From Rhodospirillaceae bacterium (GTDB lineage Bacteria; Pseudomonadota; Alphaproteobacteria; UBA8366): 29,391 bases of DNA. Below the pieces are notes generated by a model, which worked only from the letters and a program-made list of their open reading frames with translations, was not told where the DNA came from and made no database searches. Below, piece by piece: positions 1 through 7,400 of the stretch (position 1 is its first letter; every line of letters begins with the position of its first letter). The translations under genes were made by a program, and so were the position numbers. The stretch lies in contig PARQ01000026.1 in assembly GCA_002711555.1 (NCBI GenBank), positions 54,343 through 83,733 of the forward strand, read 5' to 3'.

Positions 1-414
1 CAGCTCAAAGCTCTTGGTGTTGAAATGATTGAACAACCGCTTCCAAAAGATGCAGATAGAGCGTTGGCGAACATTCCGCATACAATTCCATTTTGTGCCG
101 ATGAGTCGTGTCATACCACCCAAGACTTGGAGAATCTATTAGGGCTTTACGATGTTGTAAATATAAAATTAGATAAGGCCGGTGGGTTAACTGAGGCTAT
201 ACGCTTGAAGAGAAATGCTATGGCAAAAGGGTTTAAAATCATGGTTGGTTGTATGATATCTACATCGCTCGCTATGGCCCCTGCTTACATAGTCGCACAT
301 GGTGCAGAATACGTTGATATCGACGGCCCCTTACTTTTGGCGGAAGACCGTACGCATGGCCTTGAATTCTCAGGTAGCTTGGTATCTCCACCTAGTGAAT
401 TATTATGGGGATAA
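1..414 (+). CDS. L-Ala-D/L-Glu epimerase (dipeptide epimerase), C-terminal part only
   Basis: This is the last 137 codons of an enolase-superfamily (MR/MLE) enzyme; the N-terminal capping domain and first part of the barrel lie before the window. Visible barrel landmarks, numbered in the fragment, are a metal-ligand Glu in IEQP (E11), the ADES loop with another metal ligand (D34), and the KLDKAGG segment (K56-K59) holding a catalytic lysine. The DIDG motif (D106, D108) is the DxD signature that binds the dipeptide amino group in Ala-Glu epimerases. Members interconvert L-Ala-D-Glu and L-Ala-L-Glu in the cytoplasm during recycling of murein peptides. The stop lies three bases from the stop of the convergent lytic transglycosylase, which fits a wall-turnover role. 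Other dipeptide specificity is possible, since the family is diverse. Confidence 0.88.
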   Translation, partial: QLKALGVEMIEQPLPKDADRALANIPHTIPFCADESCHTTQDLENLLGLYDVVNIKLDKAGGLTEAIRLKRNAMAKGFKIMVGCMISTSLAMAPAYIVAHGAEYVDIDGPLLLAEDRTHGLEFSGSLVSPPSELLWG

Positions 415-417
415 TTT

Positions 418-1302
418 CTATCGCCTGAGGCGAGAGCGCTTTGAGAATGACCAGGCCCGCGCGAGATTTTCAGCGCGGCGTTGGGCTGCGTAGCCTCTTG
501 GCGGCCATACAGCCAGTAAGTTCGCTGCTCGATGAGCGCTATTTGGAGTGCCGCTTTTCTTGGATGTTCCGAAACGGTGTGGAAATTTCTTTTTGAGCTC
601 TGCTAAAAATTTCCCATAGGTGCGTTTTGCAGCGTGTTTGGTGTAGCCTTTGGGGGCTGTAGGCGAATAAGTTTTGCGATTTTGAGCGTCACTAATTGCC
701 GCGCCAGTATTACCATTTCCTAGCGCGGCCTTCCAAATTTGGAACACTTTATTTTGATAAGGACCACTTTTGGTTTGGTTCGCAGAGTGATAGTATCGAA
801 CAGCTAGCTTCCAGGTACCGTGATTTTCCTTTAGGGCAGACAGAAACTTAGCTGCATAAGCAACATTAGTGGCAGGGTCAAAGCCGGCTTCTATAGTTTT
901 AAAAGCATTTGGGTGATAATGGAGGTTTATCTGCATGCAGCCAATATCGATATTTTTCTGTCCTTCCTTTTGAAGCTTCCGAACGTGCTGTATGGCATTT
1001 TGCCGATTATTAAAATGCCTCCCAGTGCCGCCAGCATTAACTGTCCAAGGCCAGGTAATGTTTGCCCGGTCTTCTTTTATCCATCTCCCGCTTTCCTTAA
1101 TTGCTAATGCATGTAATAGTTTATGGGGGATGCCTAAGCGACGCTCCTCTTGAGCAATAGAGTGAGCGCAAAAATTACCATTTTTCAATAGGTTAGAATA
1201 ACTTAAGGGTGCAGCATTAAGCCGTAATGGGGCAGCAATAATTATTAATGCTACGGTTGCCGCTAAAAGCCAAATTCCACAACGCTTTAACAAGTTTGCC
1301 AA
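418..1302 (-). CDS. Lytic transglycosylase, SLT (family 1-like) domain, exported
   Basis: Predicted periplasmic murein hydrolase that cleaves the MurNAc-GlcNAc bond to give 1,6-anhydro products. Seen: a hydrophobic signal segment (WLLAATVALIIIAAP), then an SLT-type lysozyme fold with the catalytic Glu in AIKESG (about residue 70), the GCMQIN motif, NVAYAAKFL and AVRYYHSA. The tail after about residue 185 is basic and low in recognisable structure, ending in RSRLRR. The start chosen is TTG at 1302, because GAGGAG sits six bases upstream (1309-1314) and the signal peptide then begins properly. The frame stays open to another TTG at 1332 with no good ribosome site. It converges on the dipeptide epimerase gene, so release and recycling of wall fragments may be linked here. 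The family assignment is solid; the exact class is not. Confidence 0.88.
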   Translation of the reverse strand: MANLLKRCGIWLLAATVALIIIAAPLRLNAAPLSYSNLLKNGNFCAHSIAQEERRLGIPHKLLHALAIKESGRWIKEDRANITWPWTVNAGGTGRHFNNRQNAIQHVRKLQKEGQKNIDIGCMQINLHYHPNAFKTIEAGFDPATNVAYAAKFLSALKENHGTWKLAVRYYHSANQTKSGPYQNKVFQIWKAALGNGNTGAAISDAQNRKTYSPTAPKGYTKHAAKRTYGKFLAELKKKFPHRFGTSKKSGTPNSAHRAANLLAVWPPRGYAAQRRAENLARAWSFSKRSRLRR

Positions 1303-1446
1303 AATTATCTCCTCAGACCTTGGGTAAAGCAAACCCTATGCCACTAGATCTTTCGAAGATATTTCTCTGTGTTTATGAATGAGACGGACCTACAGGCGCA
1401 AAAGGAAAAGTATATGTGTTATTTAATAAACAAAAGTTTCAGGCTC

Positions 1447-1476
1447 TTGCCATGGCTTGCTTTTCGGTGCTAATGC
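1447..1476 (+). promoter_or_regulatory. Possible sigma70-type promoter for tRNA-Val
   Basis: TTGCCA (1447-1452) and TAATGC (1471-1476) are separated by 18 bases and would start transcription about 24 bases before the mature tRNA. An overlapping alternative is TTGCTT (1457-1462) with TGATGA (1479-1484). Both are partial matches and the assignment is weak. Confidence 0.25.
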
Positions 1477-1506
1477 CATGATGAGACAATTGAATAGCCA
1501 AAAAAT

Positions 1507-1581
1507 GGGCGCGTAGCTCAGCGGGAGAGCACTACGTTGACATCGTAGGGGTCGCTGGTTCAATCCCAGCCGCGCCCACCA
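1507..1581 (+). tRNA. tRNA-Val (anticodon GAC)
   Basis: The acceptor arms GGGCGCG (1507-1513) and CGCGCCC (1571-1577) pair perfectly, followed by discriminator A and an encoded CCA. The anticodon stem CTACG/CGTAG encloses the seven-base loop TTGACAT, giving anticodon GAC, which reads GUC and GUU valine codons. The T arm has the usual GGTTCAATCC core. No terminator is visible in the 64 bases before the convergent aminotransferase gene. Confidence 0.97.
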
Positions 1582-1645
1582 ACTGCAGTGACTGCCAGAT
1601 GAATCTTGACTAATAGTTTTTCAGGAATACAGCCAACCGATACCC

Positions 1646-2785
1646 CTAAACGTTTCCCAAGGCATCTAAAAAATGCAACATATCCTCCTCATTATTGTAT
1701 ATATGAACAGTCGCGCGTAAGTGACTATCTTTATAACTGACACGGATATTTTTCTTTGCCAATTCGCACACTGTCTTTTCTGCGCTATGGCCAATGTCCA
1801 AACTCACAATTCCTGCCCGCCTTTTCCAATCGCGAGGAGTACGAACTTTGAGGCCGCGCTGAAGGGCACTCTCAATGAGAAATGTACTCAACTCTTTGAC
1901 ACGCGACTCAATATGCTCTAGCCCAATACTACTTATGAATTCTGACCCACGCCGTTGCACGTAGGTTCCAAGATAATTGGGGTTTCCGTATTCAAATCGA
2001 TGTGCATCTGAAGCTAATGCAATATCATTTTTCATTCGGTCATTGGACTCAAATGTAAACTTTGCAGCATATGGCGGATCAATTCTAGGAATTAATTCTT
2101 TACTGACATAAAGGAAACCAGCTCCAGCAAGGCTAAACATTGCCTTGTGCCCCCCCGCGCTTAAAGCATCAACTCCTAATTCGACAATCTTTTGGTTAAT
2201 AATTCCAACGCCCTGAACTCCGTCAACGAACAATAAGGCACCGTGCGCATGAGCTAGTGCTGAAAGCGCCTGTAAATCAGCGCGATGGCCAACGCCATAT
2301 GTGACCCAAGCAACTGTGATAACACGGGTTTTAGAGTCTATAAGTTTTTCATATGAATCTATTGGAAATATATTGTTTTTATCCTCTTGCACCCAACGTA
2401 TTTCTACTCCCCGACTTTCCAAGTGTCTCCACGGGAAAGTATTATTCTCATGCTCTCCGCAGCTCAGAATGACATTATCTCCTGCTTCTAATCCAATGCC
2501 TTGAGCAAGAATATTTATGCCCTCGGAGGTATTTTTAGTTAAAGCGATACATTCTCTAGGCGCGCCGAAGGTAGAGGCAACAGCAGTACGCGTGCGTTCT
2601 ATCTCATCCATGGAAAATGCACCAATTCCTGCGTCGTCATAAACCATTTGAAGCCACTCCTGCGTGGCCTCGGCAACACACGTGGGTAGGGCACCTTTGT
2701 TTGCGCCATCAAGATAAATATAATCTCTGGTTGCCGGAAATAATTTTCGGATTTTCCCCCAGTCAGGAGCACCATTATTAGTCAT
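1646..2785 (-). CDS. PLP-dependent class V aminotransferase-fold enzyme (NifS/isopenicillin-N epimerase-like)
   Basis: 379 residues, full length for the fold. The internal aldimine lysine is K214 in GGHKAMFS; the Asp that contacts the pyridine nitrogen is D188 in FVDGVQG; NTSEGIN and CGEHENN near residues 85-115 form the cofactor-binding region. The C-terminal small domain ends in a VHIYNNEEDM motif typical of this subgroup. I see no mobile-loop cysteine of the IscS/SufS kind, so sulfur mobilisation is unlikely. Epimerase, lyase or aminotransferase chemistry on an unknown amino acid is more plausible. The gene starts ten bases after the PrpF-like gene, with AGGA eight bases upstream of its ATG, so the two are probably co-transcribed. 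It is a distant paralog of the enzyme at 9052-10260; the lysine falls at the same residue number in both. Confidence 0.85.
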   Translation of the reverse strand: MTNNGAPDWGKIRKLFPATRDYIYLDGANKGALPTCVAEATQEWLQMVYDDAGIGAFSMDEIERTRTAVASTFGAPRECIALTKNTSEGINILAQGIGLEAGDNVILSCGEHENNTFPWRHLESRGVEIRWVQEDKNNIFPIDSYEKLIDSKTRVITVAWVTYGVGHRADLQALSALAHAHGALLFVDGVQGVGIINQKIVELGVDALSAGGHKAMFSLAGAGFLYVSKELIPRIDPPYAAKFTFESNDRMKNDIALASDAHRFEYGNPNYLGTYVQRRGSEFISSIGLEHIESRVKELSTFLIESALQRGLKVRTPRDWKRRAGIVSLDIGHSAEKTVCELAKKNIRVSYKDSHLRATVHIYNNEEDMLHFLDALGNV

Positions 2786-2795
2786 TTCTGTTGTC

Positions 2796-3989
2796 CTATT
2801 TGGATTCTATTTTTGTTTCTAATTCACGAGCTAAGGAAGCTGATATTTTCGAAGCAGGCACAAGCACATTTCCATCAAAAAGGCGCCTCTGCGTACGATA
2901 CACGCCAGCTTTACTGCAATGCCAGCCGGTCGCTGTTTTTTTTATATCAACCGAAACTGCCAGGATACCCGATGGGTGAGTGATTCTCACATCATCTTGC
3001 TTATTCTTTGATGGTCTTGCGATATCATGAACTACTGAACCCTTAATACGCGCCGCGACGGCTGTGCAGATAGAGCCGGTGGATGGTAATGCTCTATGGC
3101 AATTCCCCGCTGATATCATACGTGCAGTAAAGTCGCTTTCCGTGGATTTATAAACCTCGCCCGAGAGCGATGGGCTATCTTGAGGAGGATTTACCCAAGC
3201 TATTTTTGGTACCACTGCAGGCACATCCTGTGGTTTTTCTGATAAGCCCATTAGCACTCCAGCTTGACGCCTTAAATGTTCAAGCTCTGACATAAGATTT
3301 TCATCATCATCAATTTGAGCAGGAAGCTCCTTGCCCGTCATGCCTATATCTATACCGCGTATGAAAGCGACAGCAAGTGTTGCGTCAACTAGTGAGGCTT
3401 CTACCACTGAGCCATCGCGCCTTGTGAGATTATCGGTAATATTTTTGCTGGGCAGTAAACTGACGGTATTTGCGCCGCCAGGGTCGAGAAATTCGTTTCG
3501 TACAGGCGAATGGAACCCTGTAACACCAGGCAGTTCGAAATCTCCATCTACTGCTGATTTTCCATCATCGATATGAAACCGTGAGTCGAATAGTACACCT
3601 GTGTTGGTACTATGCACTCGAATGACAATCTCTCCACTTTGCTGATCTATAAGTCCTTCGTCATATGCGAAGGGTGCCGCCGCAGAGGCCATGTTGCCAC
3701 AAATATTACTGTACGCAACCCAGCTTTCTCGTGGAGAGACCTGACAAAATGTGTAATCGATGTCCACTCCTGGAATTGTGGATTTTTCAACTACTAGAAT
3801 TTTAGAAAGTGAAGAAATTCCCCCGCCCATGCCGTCCAGTTGGCGGCTGTGGGGGTCTGGACTGCCCATGGCAGCCAGAAATATTTGTTTCCAATCATCT
3901 TTATTTTCGGGGAGGTTTCTTCGTAAAAATGCCAACCCGTTGCTAGTGCCACCGCGAACAAAAGCTGCTGGTATTTTGAACTGTTGCAT
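2796..3989 (-). CDS. PrpF/4-oxalomesaconate tautomerase-family isomerase
   Basis: 397 residues, the usual length for PrpF-fold proteins, which move a double bond or cis/trans-isomerise unsaturated tricarboxylic-type acids without cofactor. Seen: RGGTSNG near residue 12, GGGISSLSK with the family lysine near 63, and SNICGN with the conserved Cys97. The second half repeats the diaminopimelate-epimerase-like fold, with STGSICTAVAA and SHPSG-like turns. PrpF acts in the 2-methylcitrate cycle and GalD in gallate breakdown; no prpBCD or gallate genes are here, so the substrate is open. AAGGA lies eight bases before the ATG. The gene leads a two-gene operon with the class V PLP enzyme downstream, which could act on a product or precursor of the same pathway (inference). 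Confidence 0.87.
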   Translation of the reverse strand: MQQFKIPAAFVRGGTSNGLAFLRRNLPENKDDWKQIFLAAMGSPDPHSRQLDGMGGGISSLSKILVVEKSTIPGVDIDYTFCQVSPRESWVAYSNICGNMASAAAPFAYDEGLIDQQSGEIVIRVHSTNTGVLFDSRFHIDDGKSAVDGDFELPGVTGFHSPVRNEFLDPGGANTVSLLPSKNITDNLTRRDGSVVEASLVDATLAVAFIRGIDIGMTGKELPAQIDDDENLMSELEHLRRQAGVLMGLSEKPQDVPAVVPKIAWVNPPQDSPSLSGEVYKSTESDFTARMISAGNCHRALPSTGSICTAVAARIKGSVVHDIARPSKNKQDDVRITHPSGILAVSVDIKKTATGWHCSKAGVYRTQRRLFDGNVLVPASKISASLARELETKIESK

Positions 3990-4333
3990 TCAAGTAGTCC
4001 TTGGGTTCACAGGGAGAACGTCGACGTACAGAGATTTTCCTGAACCGATGTAGATTAATAATTAATAAATTTATTCTAGGCCGCTAAACAATAGGAAAAA
4101 TACCTCGCATAAATCAGCCCTTTAATAATATAGAAACGGATGTAATACATTAAGAACATTATTCCGTTCTAGGCCTATCGCATTGACGTCACGGGCTTGG
4201 CCTGTGTTAGTTACCACAATTTGGGGGCTTAAAATGGTTTCAGTTGGGGTCCTCTTGCAACGATGTAGGGATTTCTAATGCTTAGTCGTTGGTTCGTTCA
4301 CGGATTGACTAATTTTCAATTTGCGTTGTGCAT
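3990..4333. other. Intergenic stretch between the carboxyltransferase stop and the PrpF-like start
   Basis: No gene or RNA recognised. It should hold the promoter of the PrpF-like operon (right to left from about 4050) and the end of the carboxyltransferase operon. The only candidate end structure seen is TTAGTC (4282-4287) matching GACTAA (4307-4312) across a 19-base loop, without a clear T run. That is too weak to call a terminator. Confidence 0.4.
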
Positions 4334-5869
4334 TCATACGTAACTGGTGGGCCAAGCCTCAAGCAAATGTTCTCCTATGCCATTTGAAAGGCGGTTTCGC
4401 TGGGTATCCAGCATATCAATCAAGTAATCACGGGTGTCGCGCGGATCTAGAACTTCTTTGACACCATAAACTGAGGCGAGGCCATAGGCGGAAGTGTCGC
4501 GGGCCATTTCTTCCAGATGCTGTGCAAATTGATCAGGGTTTTCTTTCTCTAAATTTTCTCCGTAAACTACAGAGACCGCAGAGCGAGGGTCCATAAAACT
4601 CACCTCAGCTGTGAACCACGCTGCTACCTCTTCGGCAGTGCCGCCAGCTCCCATGTTGATAAACCCCCTACCATAACTTTTCCTAAGGATGATGCATATC
4701 TTTGGCACTGTGGTCTGTAACATTGCGTTCATCCAGTTGATTACCTTTCCAATAATTCCAGATTTCTCAATGTCTGGACCGATAAGAAAGCCTGGTTGAT
4801 CCTGCAGGAACACTAGGGGAACATTGTATGAATCACAAAGAACAAGAAAATTTGTCACTTTCGAGCAGCTTTGTGCATCCATGCAGCCGCCTTTAAATTG
4901 TGGGTTATTTGCAATAAAGCCAACAGATTGGCCTTCAATGCGAGCCAATGCCGTAGTAATCGAGCGACCAAATTGTTCTTTAATCTCAAAAAAACTATTC
5001 TGGTCTGTAATTGCCTTAATAATATTACGAACGTCGTAAGTTTGGGCGAGCGACTCAGGCATCATTTTCAAAATATTTTTGCAACCTTCGCCGGAGCCTT
5101 TTGGAACGGGGGCAATCGGTGCAGTCTCATTTTGATGGCTGGGCAAATAGCTCAAAAATTGTTTTATAACATCAATCGCCTCTTCATCGGTGTTTGCTAC
5201 TGCGTCTGCAAAACCGGTTTGGAATGCATGAATACGCCAGCCACCCAAGTCTTCTCCACTTACATCGTGACCAACGGCCTTTGACACCATGCGTGGACTA
5301 GCAACAGCCATCACTGCACCCTTACGCATAACATTGAAATCTGAGCATACTGCGTGCCAAGCACTTGAGCCGAAACACATCCCAAGTTGGGCTGACACCC
5401 ATGGTGCTTTTCGGCGCCGCAGGAAGCGAGCTCCTTCAGCGGTGAATCCCATACCTTCACCCATGACATCGGGCATTCTTACACCGGTAGACTCTCCTAG
5501 AAAAACCACGGGTATACCCCTCTTGCTTCCTGTGTCTTTGATGTGGGACATTTTTTTATTATTGGTGTAACTGGAAGAAGATCCTTTTACAGTAAAGTCA
5601 TATGCTACAGCTCCAACCTTGCGGCCACTCACCTCTCCGAATCCGCAGATTTTGCCATCACGGGGAGTTTGGTCCTTCATGCCGGCAAGATAGGAAGTCC
5701 CGAACAAACCGGTCTCTCGAAAAGTTTTGTTGTCGAAGAGGTAATCAACGCGTTCTGCAGCATTAAGATAACCAGAAGTTTTCCGGTTTTTGAGTTTTTC
5801 AGCACCTCCCATTGCAGTTGCTTTTTTACGCCTTTTCTCAAGCTCTTTAATGTTTTCTTCAAATGCCAT
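4334..5869 (-). CDS. Acyl-CoA carboxylase beta subunit (carboxyltransferase)
   Basis: 511 residues from ATG 5869, normal for propionyl-CoA/methylcrotonyl-CoA-type carboxyltransferase subunits. It has the two crotonase-like lobes (about residues 20-265 and 280-505). The second lobe shows NNPQFKGGCMDAQSCSK, the DQPGFLIGPDIEKSGI loop and the MGAGG turn that form the carboxybiotin site. Such proteins pass CO2 from a biotin carrier to an acyl-CoA. The longer frame begins at TTG 5890, but GAGAGGAAG just before ATG 5869 marks the latter as start. No biotin carboxylase/carrier subunit is in the window, so the partner must be elsewhere. The gene is third in an operon behind two TPR-oxygenase genes, 25 bases after the second. 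Acyl specificity cannot be read from the sequence. Confidence 0.9.
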   Translation of the reverse strand: MAFEENIKELEKRRKKATAMGGAEKLKNRKTSGYLNAAERVDYLFDNKTFRETGLFGTSYLAGMKDQTPRDGKICGFGEVSGRKVGAVAYDFTVKGSSSSYTNNKKMSHIKDTGSKRGIPVVFLGESTGVRMPDVMGEGMGFTAEGARFLRRRKAPWVSAQLGMCFGSSAWHAVCSDFNVMRKGAVMAVASPRMVSKAVGHDVSGEDLGGWRIHAFQTGFADAVANTDEEAIDVIKQFLSYLPSHQNETAPIAPVPKGSGEGCKNILKMMPESLAQTYDVRNIIKAITDQNSFFEIKEQFGRSITTALARIEGQSVGFIANNPQFKGGCMDAQSCSKVTNFLVLCDSYNVPLVFLQDQPGFLIGPDIEKSGIIGKVINWMNAMLQTTVPKICIILRKSYGRGFINMGAGGTAEEVAAWFTAEVSFMDPRSAVSVVYGENLEKENPDQFAQHLEEMARDTSAYGLASVYGVKEVLDPRDTRDYLIDMLDTQRNRLSNGIGEHLLEAWPTSYV

Positions 5870-5894
5870 TGCTTCCTCTCGGAGTTTCAAAGTT

Positions 5895-7400
5895 CTATAT
5901 GGGCACGATGTCGAAGGCTATGCTGATCCTTTGTGTCTCAGAATGAAACGGCACAGTTCGATGCAAAAAATAGGATGGGAACAGTACCATGTGCCCAACC
6001 TTCGGCGTTATAAGCCGCAGCGGTCCTGAATGGTCAGGTAGCCCATATCCAGAAGCACCAAATTCGATCCATCCAGCGTGAGTTTCATCTGCACATTTAA
6101 TCTCGGGTGGTAATTGGACGTAATATACGCCGCTAAGCCATGCGCTTGGATGACTGTGGGGCAGTTGATAGCCCTCCGCATTCAATAGGGTTGACCAACA
6201 ATCTAGGCGATATTTATTCGGTATTATTCGGAAATGTGGGTGATTTGGTCGTGGTGCAAGCGATATCAAATATTCTTGTAAAAATTTATGAAGTGTCGAG
6301 ATAAAACTTTCCACGATGGGGTTATCAAAGATCGAAAGCTCACCGCTTTGTTGTCCGCCACGGGTTGATTTTGCGGGAGGGTCCGTTCGCAGCGTTGGAT
6401 TTTTATTTAACGCCTCAGCTAATTCGCTAATATAGTTTAGCTTGTCGACATGACCGTCGGGCAACGGCAACTCTACAATTGAAATATCACGATCAAGATT
6501 AGTAATTTGGGAAGCCTTATCTTTCTCGTCTGCTAATTGATGAAGTATTGTTCTATAAGCCATGGCTTGAGTATGGCCTGGGGTACGCTTTAGAACAGAA
6601 TCTAACCTCATCGCCGCTGTTTCGAGATCACCTTGGCGCATAAGACAACCCGCGGCGCCAAGAGCTGAATCGACCATATTAGGCTGTAATCTTAGCGCAG
6701 TATTAAACTCAGTAAGTGCATCGGTGTCATTGCCATCTTCTGCATGACAAAACCCAAGGTATTGGGTAAGGGATGGTTTATCCGCGGGCTGAGAAAAAAT
6801 CTCACGATATGCAATTATAGCCTCGCTAAAACGCTTTAGCCTGCGCAGTACTTCGGCCCTTTTTACCAAAGTTGGTTTATGCGAGGGATCGAGTAAAATC
6901 GCAGTGTCAAAGGTTTCTAATGCTTCTTCAAAAGCCCCAATCTGTAATAAGACGCCACCTAATCCAGCGTGGGCAGCAGCGTAGTTATGTTCGAGCTCGA
7001 TAGCTTTTTGGTAAGCTTCAATTGCTCCGGACCAGTCTCGCGCTAATTCTTTTGCAAAGCCAAAGTTGCGCCAACACGAACCGTAGTCGGGTGCAAGGTG
7101 AAGAGCTTGCGTAAAGCAAACAATCGCTTCTTTCAATTTGCCAGTGTCTGCTAACATCACGCCAAGGTGATCTAATGCACTTGGGTTTTCAGGGTCAATT
7201 TCAAGCGAACTCTTGATGGAGTGTATAGCAGGTTCAATGTCACCTTTCTGCATTAATACAACACCAAGTAGATGAAGTGCGTCGCTATTATCCGGTTTAA
7301 TTTTAAGGGCATGACGATAATTACCCTCAGCTATTTCTAATTCACCGGCTTGATGGGCGCCAAATCCAGCTTCTAAAATGGGGCGTACTTTATCTTCCAT
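5895..7400 (-). CDS. TPR-repeat protein with C-terminal putative 2OG-Fe(II) oxygenase domain (copy 2)
   Basis: 501 residues from ATG 7400. Residues about 1-300 are tandem tetratricopeptide repeats, with helix pairs such as DALHLLGVVL and AIEAYQKAIEL recurring every 34 residues. A linker with STRGGQQSGEL leads to a double-stranded beta-helix oxygenase-like domain (about 375-501). This shows HSHPSAWLSGVYYVQLP (H415, H417), GWIEFG (E446), FLHRTVPF (H480) and RISIAFD (R491). These are probable iron and 2-oxoglutarate ligands by family analogy, and which of them bind iron is inferred. The start is ATG 7400, because the upstream gene's stop overlaps it as TGATG; TTG 7403 is only a frame extension. 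No clear Shine-Dalgarno is present, so coupled translation is likely. There is no signal peptide, so it is cytoplasmic. The likely role is hydroxylation of a protein or small molecule held by the TPRs; the substrate is unknown. Confidence 0.8.
   Translation of the reverse strand: MEDKVRPILEAGFGAHQAGELEIAEGNYRHALKIKPDNSDALHLLGVVLMQKGDIEPAIHSIKSSLEIDPENPSALDHLGVMLADTGKLKEAIVCFTQALHLAPDYGSCWRNFGFAKELARDWSGAIEAYQKAIELEHNYAAAHAGLGGVLLQIGAFEEALETFDTAILLDPSHKPTLVKRAEVLRRLKRFSEAIIAYREIFSQPADKPSLTQYLGFCHAEDGNDTDALTEFNTALRLQPNMVDSALGAAGCLMRQGDLETAAMRLDSVLKRTPGHTQAMAYRTILHQLADEKDKASQITNLDRDISIVELPLPDGHVDKLNYISELAEALNKNPTLRTDPPAKSTRGGQQSGELSIFDNPIVESFISTLHKFLQEYLISLAPRPNHPHFRIIPNKYRLDCWSTLLNAEGYQLPHSHPSAWLSGVYYVQLPPEIKCADETHAGWIEFGASGYGLPDHSGPLRLITPKVGHMVLFPSYFLHRTVPFHSETQRISIAFDIVPI

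Noticed and set aside
1646..2785. Cysteine desulfurase (IscS/SufS) call for the class V enzyme
   Set aside because: No catalytic loop cysteine and no Fe-S assembly genes nearby.
4282..4312. Terminator after the carboxyltransferase
   Set aside because: Six-base stem with a 19-base loop and no T run on the correct side.
4871..5284. 137-codon plus-strand frame
   Set aside because: It lies wholly inside the carboxyltransferase gene on the other strand and shows no domain or ribosome site.
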